From: Flavobacterium sandaracinum
Lineage (GTDB): Bacteria; Bacteroidota; Bacteroidia; Flavobacteriales; Flavobacteriaceae
Length of the DNA stretch: 64,000 nt
Assembly (NCBI RefSeq): GCF_004349135.1
Contig: NZ_SMFN01000007.1
Location: 30,694-94,693 of the forward strand
Reading direction: 5' to 3'
Below, one piece after another: positions 8,741-17,151 of this stretch. The translations under genes were made by a program, and so were the position numbers. Positions within the stretch are counted from its first letter, which is position 1; every line of letters starts with the position of its first letter. Below the pieces are notes generated by a model. That model was not told where the DNA came from and searched no databases. It saw only the letters and a program-made list of their open reading frames with translations.

Positions 8741-11203
8741 ATGTTAGACATAAAAGATTTTTCGATTTTTGAAAACCAAGTCAGTTTTGACTTTAAAGGA
8801 TTTTTAATAAAAATCGGAAGTTATTGGAAGTGGTTTTTGATCAGTTTATTAATCACTTTTACGATTGCTTATCAAGTCAATATACGCAAGGAGAAAATCT
8901 ATGGTATGGAGACGCTTATTGCTGTAAAAGAAGAAAGTAATCCGCTTTTTACGTCAAATACGAGTTTGGTCTTCAATTGGGGTGGTACTTCTGATCAGGT
9001 TCAAACTATTTCAACCACTTTGCAATCTCGATCTCATAACGAATTGGTGGTAGACAAGCTTCAGTATTACATTAATTACCTGGTTCAAGGGGAGTATAAT
9101 TTGGTCGATGCGTACGGTGCTGTTCCGTTTTTCGTGAATATTGATAAAACTAAGGGACAACTTACCGGAATGCTTATAGGGATTAAGTTTGTAAGTGAAA
9201 ATGAATATGAAATCAGAATCCCATTTGAAAATCCAAGCGTTTCTATACTCACTTATTCAAATAATACATACAGTACTACCGCAGTGGAACCGGTCGAATT
9301 TGTCAAAAGATATAAAGTCGGACAACAAGTGGGGCTGCCTTTTTTAAATTGGAAATTGCAAATAAATGATAATCCTGGTTTTTACAAAGGAAATGAATAT
9401 TTCGTGCGATTTAACGATTTTGATGGAACGGTTTCTGGCTATAAAGGCATCAGTGTTCAGTCAGATGACAAAGGAGGTTCGATCATTACTTTAGGAATGC
9501 AAGGAACGAACAAAGCTAGAATGGTAGAATATTTGAATTCGACTGTTAAAATGCTTATCAAAAGACAGCTGGACAGTAAGAATCAGTTTGCGACAAATAC
9601 CATTGCTTTTATAGACAGTACATTAGTTACAATGGAATCCCAGTTGAAGGAAACGGGAAACGAACTGAAAACCTTCAGACAGGGAAAGAATATTTATGAT
9701 ATTGAGGAAGGCGGAGCTAAATTCTCCGAGAAGATTTTGGAATTCGATGTGAAGAAAGACGAGGTCAATCGTAAAATGGCCTATTATAATTCTTTAAAAG
9801 CGTACCTGAAAAACAGCGTGAATTATACAAAATTGCCGGCACCATCAGTAGCTGGAATCGAAGATCCAAATATTGTGGTTAACGTTTCCAAGTTAATCGC
9901 CTTATCCACTCAAAGATCAGAAATGGCTTATGCGGTAAAAAGCGACAAGATTTTCAAAGATTTTGACAATCAGATGGAAGCCGTTAAAAATGTATTGCTG
10001 GAGAACATCGCTACGGCTAAAGCTGCTTTACAGTATGATTTAGCGATGGTCAGCAGTAAAATCAATGAAACAGAGAGTACGATTAGACAACTTCCCGAGG
10101 ACCAACAAGAGCTCATTAAAATTAAAAGGAAGTATGATTTAAGCGATAATATTTATAGTACTTTTTTGCAAAAAAGAAGCGAAGCCGATATCGTTAAAGC
10201 AGCCAATCTTTCCGATGTTCATTTTATAGATCCTGCTAAGGATGTTGGCGGTGGCTTGATTGGTCCCAAAACTTCTGTGAATTATGTACTGGCTTTATTT
10301 TTGGGAATTCTTTTTCCTTTGTTATTTGTCTTTGCTGTTTTTTTTATCAATAATTCGGTTCAAAATACCGAAGACATCAGCAAAATGACAAAAATTCCTT
10401 TAATAGGCGTGGTGGGCGTAAATAGAGAGCATACTAATTTAGCTGTTTATGATCGGCCTAAATCTGCTTTATCCGAATCCTTTAGAGCCATCCGTTCATC
10501 GCTTCAATTTTTGTACAAACAACAAAATGTAGATGGAGCCAAAACCTTGATGATCACTTCTTCGGTCAGTGGCGAGGGAAAAACATTTTGCTCCATAAAC
10601 ATCGCTACAGTTTTTGCCTTGAGCGAGAAAAAAACCGTAGTTATTGGTCTTGATTTAAGAAAACCCAAATTGGCATCCGAATTTAATTTGTCCAATGACG
10701 TGGGGATAGTTAATTATTTAATCAAACAAAAAACAGTTGATGAAATTATAAACCATACTCACATTCCGTATTTGGACGTTATTTTATCAGGTCCTATTCC
10801 GCCCAATCCAGCGGAGATGATTATGAGTGAAGGAATGGGAGAGTTAATTGAAGAATTAAAGAAAAAATACGATTATATTATTCTAGATACGCCGCCAGTA
10901 GGGTTGGTTTCTGATGCATTAGAATTAGCACAATATTGTGATGTAACGCTGTATATTGTAAGACAGAACTTTACTAAAAAAGACATGATTACTTTATTAA
11001 ACAATAGGGTCAAACGTGGAGAGTTAAACAACACCAGCATTATTTTAAATGGTTTAGAAAACAAAGCAAAATACGGAACGGGTTATGGATACGGCTACGG
11101 TTACGGGTATGGAACGTATGCCAACGGTTATTATGAAGAAGAAAAACCAAAGAGTATTTATCAAAAAGTAGCACAAAAAATAGTAAAAAAACCGAGGCAG
11201 TAA
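8741..11203 (+). CDS. wzc: Polysaccharide co-polymerase / BY-kinase (Wzc family), copy 1
   Basis: 820 residues. A first membrane helix lies near residues 30-48 (WKWFLISLLITFTIAYQV), then a long periplasmic coiled-coil region, a second helix near 513-535 (NYVLALFLGILFPLLFVF), and a cytoplasmic tyrosine-kinase domain. Walker A is SSVSGEGKTF with Lys614, Walker A' is VVIGLDLRKPKL and Walker B is YIILDTPP near residue 712. The C-terminus is a Tyr/Gly-rich cluster with alternating YG, the expected autophosphorylation tail. It controls chain length and export together with Wza and is dephosphorylated by a CpsB/Wzb-type phosphatase, a candidate for which is at 53866. 16 bases after wza and 24 before the epimerase gene. 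Confidence 0.93.
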   Translation: MLDIKDFSIFENQVSFDFKGFLIKIGSYWKWFLISLLITFTIAYQVNIRKEKIYGMETLIAVKEESNPLFTSNTSLVFNWGGTSDQVQTISTTLQSRSHNELVVDKLQYYINYLVQGEYNLVDAYGAVPFFVNIDKTKGQLTGMLIGIKFVSENEYEIRIPFENPSVSILTYSNNTYSTTAVEPVEFVKRYKVGQQVGLPFLNWKLQINDNPGFYKGNEYFVRFNDFDGTVSGYKGISVQSDDKGGSIITLGMQGTNKARMVEYLNSTVKMLIKRQLDSKNQFATNTIAFIDSTLVTMESQLKETGNELKTFRQGKNIYDIEEGGAKFSEKILEFDVKKDEVNRKMAYYNSLKAYLKNSVNYTKLPAPSVAGIEDPNIVVNVSKLIALSTQRSEMAYAVKSDKIFKDFDNQMEAVKNVLLENIATAKAALQYDLAMVSSKINETESTIRQLPEDQQELIKIKRKYDLSDNIYSTFLQKRSEADIVKAANLSDVHFIDPAKDVGGGLIGPKTSVNYVLALFLGILFPLLFVFAVFFINNSVQNTEDISKMTKIPLIGVVGVNREHTNLAVYDRPKSALSESFRAIRSSLQFLYKQQNVDGAKTLMITSSVSGEGKTFCSINIATVFALSEKKTVVIGLDLRKPKLASEFNLSNDVGIVNYLIKQKTVDEIINHTHIPYLDVILSGPIPPNPAEMIMSEGMGELIEELKKKYDYIILDTPPVGLVSDALELAQYCDVTLYIVRQNFTKKDMITLLNNRVKRGELNNTSIILNGLENKAKYGTGYGYGYGYGYGTYANGYYEEEKPKSIYQKVAQKIVKKPRQ

Positions 11204-11227
11204 GGGTTGGATTTAAAACAAAATAAA

Positions 11228-12211
11228 ATGAAAGTGGACATGCAAAAAGTGATTTTAATTACCGGAGGGGCAGGTTTTATAGGGTCTAATCTTTGTGAAT
11301 ATTTTTTGTCAAAAGGAGATCAGGTTGTTTGTTTGGATAATTTTGCAACAGGACACAGACACAACTTAAAGGATTTTATAAATCATCCAAATTTTAGGTT
11401 GATAGAAGGTGATATTCGCAACGCTACAGATTGCGCAACTGCGGTAAAAGGTGTGGATTACGTTTTACATCAAGCAGCTTTAGGTTCTGTGCCAAGGTCT
11501 TTGAAGGATCCTGTGACCACTAATGATGTGAATGTGACCGGTTTCTTGAATATGCTAGTAGCAGCACGTGATGAAAAAGTGAAACGTTTTATATATGCGG
11601 CAAGTTCCTCTACTTATGGTGACTCAGAATCTTTGCCAAAAGTAGAAGAAGTAATTGGCAAGCCACTTTCTCCTTATGCTATAACGAAGTATGTAAATGA
11701 GTTGTATGCCGAAATTTTTAGTAAAACGTATGGTTTAGAGACGATTGGTTTGCGTTATTTTAATGTTTTTGGAAGAAAGCAGGATCCCAATGGTGCTTAT
11801 GCTGCGGTTATCCCAAAATTTGTACTGCAATTGATGCAATTAGAAAGTCCAAAAATAAATGGTGATGGGAACTATTCTCGCGATTTTACCTATATTGATA
11901 ATGTAATTCAAATGAATGAGCTGGCTATGTTAACAGCTAACCCAGAGGCTGTCAATACGATTTATAATACAGCTTATGGCGACCGAAATACATTGAATAA
12001 TTTAGTAGATTATTTGAAAGAATATTTATCAGAGTATGATCCGCGTATTGGTACTGTTAGCGTGGAATACGGTCCCAATAGAGCAGGGGATATTCCTCAT
12101 TCCTTAGCTAGTATTGATAAAGCAAAAAATCTGCTGGGATACAATCCAAAATATTCCATGCAGGAAGGACTGAAAGAGGCGGTTGGCTGGTATTGGAATA
12201 ATTTAAGATAG
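11228..12211 (+). CDS. wbpP: UDP-N-acetylglucosamine 4-epimerase, WbpP/TviC type
   Basis: 327-residue extended SDR. NAD-binding GGAGFIGSNL at the N-terminus, HQAALGSVPRSLKDP, ASSSTYG and the catalytic SPYAITKYVNE (YxxxK). The GSVPRSLKDPVTTNDVNVTGFLN block is typical of the WbpP/TviC group that interconverts UDP-GlcNAc and UDP-GalNAc, or the corresponding uronic acids. Start: the ATG at 11228 is used; a TTG at 11207 would add seven unrelated residues. It probably acts with the UDP-HexNAc dehydrogenase at 17152 to give UDP-GalNAcA. Last gene of the first wza-wzc run; heptad repeats follow immediately. Confidence 0.85.
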   Translation: MKVDMQKVILITGGAGFIGSNLCEYFLSKGDQVVCLDNFATGHRHNLKDFINHPNFRLIEGDIRNATDCATAVKGVDYVLHQAALGSVPRSLKDPVTTNDVNVTGFLNMLVAARDEKVKRFIYAASSSTYGDSESLPKVEEVIGKPLSPYAITKYVNELYAEIFSKTYGLETIGLRYFNVFGRKQDPNGAYAAVIPKFVLQLMQLESPKINGDGNYSRDFTYIDNVIQMNELAMLTANPEAVNTIYNTAYGDRNTLNNLVDYLKEYLSEYDPRIGTVSVEYGPNRAGDIPHSLASIDKAKNLLGYNPKYSMQEGLKEAVGWYWNNLR

Positions 12212-12220
12212 AAGATTTCG

Positions 12221-12402
12221 GTTGTGGGTTGTCTGTTATCTGTTATCTGTTATGAGTTATCTGTTATGAGTTGTCAGTTATGAGTTATCTGTTATGAGTT
12301 ATCTGTTTTCTGTTATGGGTTATCTGTTATGAGTTGTCCGTTTTCGGTTATCTGTTATGGGTTTTCTGTTATGGGTTATGAGTTGTCAGTTATCTGTTAT
12401 TA
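12221..12402 (+). repeat. Heptanucleotide repeat arm, TG-rich, copy 1
   Basis: 26 consecutive degenerate heptads of form GTT[A/T/G]T[C/G]N (GTTATCT, GTTATGA, GTTGTCA, GTTTTCT, GTTATGG and others) fill the gap exactly in phase 7. It is the left arm of a composite element; the right arm is the reverse complement type at 12463-12637. Confidence 0.9.
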
Positions 12403-12462
12403 CACGAATAGTTACGGATTGAGAATAGCTATCAAATAAAAATAAAAGATACTCGTTAATAA
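12403..12462 (+). repeat. 60-bp core between heptad arms, copy 1
   Basis: Non-repetitive 60-bp sequence beginning CACGAATAGTTACGGATTGA, identical base for base to 13228-13287. It separates the TG-rich arm from the CA-rich arm. Confidence 0.9.
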
Positions 12463-12637
12463 ACAGTCAACCGAAAACGGAAAACCGAAAACGGACAACT
12501 CATAACAGAAAACCGACAACGGAAAACCGACAACGGATAACAGAAAACAGACAACCGACAACAGAAAACCGAAAACGGACAACCGAAAACCGAGAACAGA
12601 AAACAGAAAACGGAAAACGGAAAACAGAACACAGTAA
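12463..12637 (+). repeat. Heptanucleotide repeat arm, CA-rich, copy 1
   Basis: 25 heptads such as ACCGAAA, ACGGAAA, ACAGAAA, ACCGACA. Read on the other strand they use the same GTTNTSN vocabulary as 12221-12402, so the two arms are inverted relative to each other. The last heptad ends two bases before the ATG of the four-helix-bundle gene. Confidence 0.9.
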
Positions 12638-12639
12638 AT

Positions 12640-13014
12640 ATGAAAAGCTACAAAGATCTAGATGTTTACACTTTGGCTTTAGCCTTGTTTTATAGAACAC
12701 ATCGGCTTTCGTTACAATTACCAAAGTATGAATTATATGAATTAGGTAGCCAAATTAGAAGGTCTTCTGACTCTGTGGCAACTAATATTGTGGAGGGATA
12801 TGGAAGAAAGAGATATAAGATGGATTTTATAAAGTTCTTAACATATTCTCATGCAAGTAATTTGGAAACAATTTGTCATCTAGAGAAGTTAGCGGTTCTC
12901 TATCCAGATGTTGCAAATGAAATGATTACTTTACAAAAAGAGTACGATATATTAGGCGCGAAATTATTTTCATTTGTACGCTATGTTGAAAGTAATTGGA
13001 ACAAATTTGAGTAG
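12640..13014 (+). CDS. Four-helix bundle protein (S23/23S rRNA-IVS family)
   Basis: 124 residues, all helical: KSYKDLDVYTLALALFYRTHRLS, LYELGSQIRRSSDSVATNIVEGYGRK, then KMDFIKFLTYSHASNLETICHLEKL. The QIRRSSDSVATNIVEGYGR block is the hallmark of the family named from proteins encoded in 23S rRNA intervening sequences; retroelement accessory Avd proteins share the fold. Function is unknown, with weak nucleic-acid binding suspected. Here it is not in an rRNA gene but between wbpP and ugd, framed on both sides by the heptad-arm/60-bp-core elements. It has no obvious role in glycan synthesis and looks like an inserted cassette. Confidence 0.85.
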   Translation: MKSYKDLDVYTLALALFYRTHRLSLQLPKYELYELGSQIRRSSDSVATNIVEGYGRKRYKMDFIKFLTYSHASNLETICHLEKLAVLYPDVANEMITLQKEYDILGAKLFSFVRYVESNWNKFE

Positions 13015-13031
13015 AGAATTATCTTTTAGGA

Positions 13032-13227
13032 GTTATCTGTTTTCTGTTATGGGTTATCTGTTATGGGTTATGGGTTATCTGTTTTCTGTTGTGAGTTGTC
13101 AGTTATGAGTTTTCTGTTATGGGTTTTCTGTTATGGGTTATGAGTTATCTGTTGTGAGTTGTCAGTTATGAGTTTTCTGTTATGGGTTTTCTGTTATGGG
13201 TTATGAGTTGTCAGTTATCTGTTATTA
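13032..13227 (+). repeat. Heptanucleotide repeat arm, TG-rich, copy 2
   Basis: 28 in-phase heptads of the GTTNTSN type, starting 17 bases after the four-helix-bundle stop. Same vocabulary as 12221-12402 but a different order of variants. Confidence 0.9.
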
Positions 13228-13287
13228 CACGAATAGTTACGGATTGAGAATAGCTATCAAATAAAAATAAAAGATACTCGTTAATAA
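13228..13287 (+). repeat. 60-bp core between heptad arms, copy 2
   Basis: Identical to 12403-12462 over all 60 bases although both flanking arms differ between the copies. Confidence 0.9.
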
Positions 13288-13518
13288 ACAGTCAACCGAA
13301 AACAGTCAACCGAAAACAGACAACGGAAAACGGACAACCGACAACCGAAAACGGAAAACGGAAAACAGAAGACGGACAACCGAAGACGGACAACCGAAAA
13401 CCGAAAACCGAAAACAGAAAACCGAAAACCGAAAACGGAGAACAGACAACCGAAAACGGATAACAGACAACCGACAACCGAAAACGGAAAACCGACAACC
13501 GAAAAAAGAAAACCAACA
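13288..13518 (+). repeat. Heptanucleotide repeat arm, CA-rich, copy 2
   Basis: About 33 in-phase heptads (ACCGAAA, ACGGACA, ACAGACA and others), degenerating at the right end, 19 bases before the ugd start. Long antisense reading frames across it are a by-product of the period-7 composition. Confidence 0.88.
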
Positions 13519-13537
13519 AGAATATAAAAAGAAAGAA

Positions 13538-14929
13538 ATGAAAATTACAAAGATTTGTTGCATTGGAGCAGGGTACGTTGGTGGACCAACTATGGCAGTT
13601 ATAGCACAAAAATGTCCGCAAATTCAAGTTGCCGTTGTGGATTTGAATGCAGAACGCATCGCAGCTTGGAATGATGAGAATGTAGATAACATACCAATAT
13701 ATGAGCCAGGCTTGGGCGCGATTGTTGGGGAAGCGAGAGGAAGAAATTTATTTTTTTCTACCGATGTTGACAAGGCGATAGCCGAAGCTCAAATCATCTT
13801 TATCTCGGTTAATACACCCACAAAAACCTACGGAAAGGGAAAAGGTATGGCTGCTGATTTAAAATACATAGAATTGTGCGCCAGACAAATTGCTAGAGTA
13901 GCCAAAGACAATAAAATTGTAGTGGAGAAATCGACACTTCCTGTAAGAACTGCCGAAGCGATTAAAAGTATTTTGGATAATACCGGTAATGGAGTGCAGT
14001 TTCAAATATTGTCTAATCCAGAATTTCTAGCCGAGGGAACTGCGGTTCAAGACCTGTTAAATCCAGATCGGATATTAATTGGTGGTGATACCACGGAGGA
14101 AGGAGAGAAAGCAATTCAAGCACTAGTGGATGTGTATGCCAATTGGGTTCCAGCAGATAAAATAGTAACCACAAATGTGTGGTCGTCAGAATTATCAAAA
14201 TTGACTGCTAATGCTTTCCTAGCACAACGGATTTCCTCTATTAATGCCATGTCGGAACTTTGTGAAAAAACAGGAGCCGATGTCAATGAAGTAGCCAAAG
14301 CTATTGGGATGGACAGCAGAATTGGATCTAAGTTTCTAAAAGCGTCAGTAGGGTTTGGAGGTTCTTGCTTTCAAAAAGACATTCTGAATTTAGTTTACAT
14401 CGCAAAATCGTATGGATTAAATGAAGTAGCGGACTATTGGGAACAAGTAATTATAATGAATGACCATCAGAAAAGACGGTTCTCTAGCAACATCGTTCAA
14501 ACGCTTTACAATACAGTTTCCGACAAAAAAATCACGTTTTTGGGTTGGGCATTCAAAAAAGATACCAATGATACCAGAGAATCGGCTGCTATTTATGTTG
14601 CTGATGATTTAATCAATGAGCACGCAAAAATTGCCGTTTATGATCCAAAGGTAGCCAATAAAAAAATCTTGGATGATTTAAATTATTTAGAAACCAGAAC
14701 AGCAGCAAGTAATGCGAGTAGCATCAGTTGCTTTACTGATCCTTATGAAGCCTGCCAAAACGCACATGCTATTGCTGTACTGACAGAGTGGGACGAATTT
14801 ATAACCTATGATTGGCAAAAAATATATGATTCCATGCAAAAACCAGCTTTTGTTTTTGATGGAAGAAATTTGTTGAATGCGGCTGATTTAGAAGCGATCG
14901 GATTTGTATACCAAGCGGTAGGCTCTTAA
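13538..14929 (+). CDS. ugd: UDP-glucose 6-dehydrogenase
   Basis: 463 residues. N-terminal NAD-binding [66 protein letters not shown] and the catalytic-cysteine motif [14 protein letters not shown], then the C-terminal domain [20 protein letters not shown]. The length and the [10 protein letters not shown] insertion fit the eukaryote-like class of UGD. It oxidises UDP-glucose to UDP-glucuronate, used directly or by the 4-epimerase at 21759. Heptad repeats lie just upstream, so its promoter may be in or before that region; no clear -7 box was seen. Confidence 0.95.
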   Translation: MKITKICCIGAGYVGGPTMAVIAQKCPQIQVAVVDLNAERIAAWNDENVDNIPIYEPGLGAIVGEARGRNLFFSTDVDKAIAEAQIIFISVNTPTKTYGKGKGMAADLKYIELCARQIARVAKDNKIVVEKSTLPVRTAEAIKSILDNTGNGVQFQILSNPEFLAEGTAVQDLLNPDRILIGGDTTEEGEKAIQALVDVYANWVPADKIVTTNVWSSELSKLTANAFLAQRISSINAMSELCEKTGADVNEVAKAIGMDSRIGSKFLKASVGFGGSCFQKDILNLVYIAKSYGLNEVADYWEQVIIMNDHQKRRFSSNIVQTLYNTVSDKKITFLGWAFKKDTNDTRESAAIYVADDLINEHAKIAVYDPKVANKKILDDLNYLETRTAASNASSISCFTDPYEACQNAHAIAVLTEWDEFITYDWQKIYDSMQKPAFVFDGRNLLNAADLEAIGFVYQAVGS

Positions 14930-14941
14930 AAAAGAAGCAGT

Positions 14942-14949
14942 TATTTTTG
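14942..14949 (+). promoter_or_regulatory. Possible -7 box upstream of the UpxY-like gene
   Basis: TATTTTTG fits TAnnTTTG, 106 bases before the ATG at 15056. The match is one of chance-prone AT-rich type. Confidence 0.3.
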
Positions 14950-15055
14950 TTGACGTTTGTTAAAAAATGACCTTCGTTCTGAGAAGAAGATTTATAATAG
15001 TAGAAAATAAAATTAATAAAAAGAATCGCATTTTTATTGCAATACAAAACATAAG

Positions 15056-15520
15056 ATGAATTGGTATGTAGTGTATACAAAACCCAAATGGGAGAAAAAA
15101 GTTGCAGAACAATTAAAAAACAGTGGAATTGAGTGCTATTGTCCTTTAATTACGCAAATCCGACAATGGTCCGATCGAAAGAAAAAAGTAGAAGTGCCTC
15201 TTTTTAATTCCTATGTTTTTGTTCAGTTAGAGGAGTCGGATCGGAACTCCGTATTCCAATCTGTTGGTGCAGTCCGGTATTTATTTTGGCTGGGAAAGCC
15301 TGCTATTGTTCGCGATGAAGAAATCAGTGTCATAAAGAAATGGCTCGACACTTCGGATTGTATTGATGTAACCGTGGGAGCCTATCAAATAGGAGATTCC
15401 ATACAGTTGGAGTCTGGCCCTTTTGTTGCACAAAAGGCTGTAATTCAGGAGATGACCAACACCCATTACGTCTTGGTTTTAGAATCTTTGGGGTGTGTTT
15501 TGAAAATGAAAATAAAATAG
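15056..15520 (+). CDS. UpxY/RfaH-type NusG-paralogue antiterminator
   Basis: 154 residues: NGN domain (NWYVVYTKPKWEKKVAEQL, CYCPLITQIRQWSDRKKK, PLFNSYVFVQL, VGAVRYLFWLGKPAIV) followed by a short KOW domain (YQIGDSIQLESGPFVAQKAVIQ). This is the specialised NusG family that in Bacteroides (UpxY) and enterobacteria (RfaH) is recruited at 5' leaders of long polysaccharide operons and prevents premature termination. Its position near the head of the locus supports that role. The target site is not proven; the leaders at 15521-15812 and 17057-17151 are the nearest candidates. Confidence 0.85.
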   Translation: MNWYVVYTKPKWEKKVAEQLKNSGIECYCPLITQIRQWSDRKKKVEVPLFNSYVFVQLEESDRNSVFQSVGAVRYLFWLGKPAIVRDEEISVIKKWLDTSDCIDVTVGAYQIGDSIQLESGPFVAQKAVIQEMTNTHYVLVLESLGCVLKMKIK

Positions 15521-15812
15521 GGAAACAGACTAAAATAATAGGATTCTTTTAAAACAAAAGAAGTTTAAAGTTTTGACTAATTTGTTTCTGTAAAATAAAT
15601 AGAGTGTGCTTTACTTTCGAACGAAACTAAATTGTTCTACTTGGGAAATGTAACTGCAATTGATTTTTAATAGCACTTTCTGATGATAAGCTTTAGCCAA
15701 GAGGTTAATGCACTTAAGAAAGATTTTTTCTAAAGTTGATATAAAGTAGTCTTTCAAAGCGAATGGCAGTATGGTATCAAAAAAATAATTGCATTTTAAA
15801 TATAAAATTTAA
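15521..15812 (+). other. Untranslated stretch between upxY-like gene and rmlB
   Basis: 292 bases without a credible ORF. It contains a perfect AT-only inverted repeat, TTCTTTT-AAAAC-AAAAGAA, shortly after the antiterminator stop and no good TAnnTTTG box. It could be a leader on which the antiterminator acts; nothing else is visible. Confidence 0.3.
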
Positions 15813-16859
15813 ATGAAAAAAATAGTAATAACAGGAGGCGCTGGATTTATTGGTTCTCATGTAGTTCGGTTGTTTGTTACCAAATATCCAGAATATCATA
15901 TTTATAATTTGGATGCCCTTACTTATGCAGGTAATTTAGAAAATTTGGTGGATATTGAAAACAAACCCAATTATACTTTTATAAAAGGTGATATTACGGA
16001 TGAAACTTTCATTGCTGATTTGTTTGATAAACATCAATTCGACGGGGTAATTCATTTGGCTGCAGAATCACATGTGGATCGATCCATTGAAGATCCACTA
16101 GCCTTTGTAAAAACCAATGTTTTTGGAACGGTACATTTGCTGAATGCGGCAAAAAAGCAATGGTTGAATAATCCGGAAGGCAAACGTTTTTATCACATCA
16201 GTACCGATGAGGTTTATGGGTCTTTAGGTGCAGAGGGCCTTTTTACAGAAACGACGGCTTACGATCCTAATTCTCCGTATTCCGCCTCTAAAGCGAGTTC
16301 AGATCATTTTGTAAGAGCGTACGGTGAAACGTATGATTTGCCTTTTGTGATAACCAACTGTTCTAATAATTATGGTCCTAATCATTTTCCTGAAAAGCTA
16401 ATTCCTTTATTTATAAATAACATAATTAACAACAAACCATTGCCGGTGTATGGTGATGGGAATTATACACGCGATTGGCTATTTGTCGTGGATCATGCAA
16501 GGGCAATTGATTTGGTTTTTCACCATGGAAAAAATCACGATACCTATAACATCGGTGGCTTCAATGAGTGGAAAAATATTGATTTAGTGCGTCTTTTGTG
16601 TTCTATTATGGATGGTAAACTGGGCCGTGCTGCTGGAAAATCAGCAGAATTAATTACCTATGTTAAAGACAGACCGGGACATGATTTGCGCTACGCTATT
16701 GATGCTTCTAAAATAAATAAGGAGCTAGGCTGGAAACCATCAGTGACTTTTGAACAAGGATTGGAAATCACAGTAAACTGGTATTTAAATAATTCGGAGT
16801 GGTTGCAGCACGTTACTTCTGGTGCATACGCTTCCTATTATGAAAAACAGTATTTGTAA
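15813..16859 (+). CDS. rfbB: dTDP-glucose 4,6-dehydratase
   Basis: 348 residues, extended SDR. GGAGFIGSHVVRLF, HLAAESHVDRSIEDPLAF, STDEVYGSLG (catalytic Asp-Glu), YSASKASSDH (YxxxK) and NCSNNYGPNHFPEKLIPL are all diagnostic for RmlB. It makes dTDP-4-keto-6-deoxy-D-glucose. No rmlA, rmlC or rmlD and no dTDP-aminosugar gene is in the window, so the rest of the pathway must be elsewhere. Non-coding leaders lie on both sides. Confidence 0.95.
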   Translation: MKKIVITGGAGFIGSHVVRLFVTKYPEYHIYNLDALTYAGNLENLVDIENKPNYTFIKGDITDETFIADLFDKHQFDGVIHLAAESHVDRSIEDPLAFVKTNVFGTVHLLNAAKKQWLNNPEGKRFYHISTDEVYGSLGAEGLFTETTAYDPNSPYSASKASSDHFVRAYGETYDLPFVITNCSNNYGPNHFPEKLIPLFINNIINNKPLPVYGDGNYTRDWLFVVDHARAIDLVFHHGKNHDTYNIGGFNEWKNIDLVRLLCSIMDGKLGRAAGKSAELITYVKDRPGHDLRYAIDASKINKELGWKPSVTFEQGLEITVNWYLNNSEWLQHVTSGAYASYYEKQYL

Positions 16860-17048
16860 GAGTAGCTTCTGATAGTAGATCAGAATGAGGCACCACAATT
16901 TTTCTGATTTTGGAAGTACAGGGATGTCATTTTTATTACAGATCTATTAACTATTGATTTTCAGGTGATTGTCGCTTCGAAATTCCTTTAAAATAATTTT
17001 TTAACATTGATTTGTTAGTCGGTAGTCATTTTAATGACCTTTTGTAAG

Positions 17049-17056
17049 TATATTTG
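17049..17056 (+). promoter_or_regulatory. -7 box for the UDP-HexNAc dehydrogenase gene
   Basis: TATATTTG followed by CGCC, the same form as the box before the second wza gene at 46867. It predicts a 5' leader of about 90 bases. Confidence 0.6.
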
Positions 17057-17068
17057 CGCCCTGAAAAT

Positions 17069-17118
17069 AATCCAGTTCTTACTCATTTATGTGAGTTTGA
17101 ACTGCGTAGCGGTGGATT
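17069..17118 (+). promoter_or_regulatory. Structured 5' leader upstream of wbpA/tviB-like gene
   Basis: Nested pairs are visible: CAGTTC (17073-17078) with GAACTG (17099-17104), inner ACTCA (17081-17085) with TGAGT (17092-17096), and an outer AATCCA (17069-17074) with TGGATT (17113-17118) that competes for two bases. It sits directly after the predicted transcription start and has no T-run, so it looks like a regulatory leader rather than a terminator. Confidence 0.5.
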
Positions 17119-17151
17119 AAAAGGAACACAAGTAATCAGAATTAGTAGGAA

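Noticed and set aside
12640..13014. Retroelement (DGR) accessory gene
   Set aside because: The four-helix-bundle family includes Avd, but no reverse transcriptase, template repeat or variable repeat is in the window.
12500..13627. Antisense reading frames rich in F-R-F-S-V repeats across the heptad arms
   Set aside because: A period of 7 bases without stop codons gives a 7-residue repeat in several frames at once; no start signals, no homology and pure low complexity.
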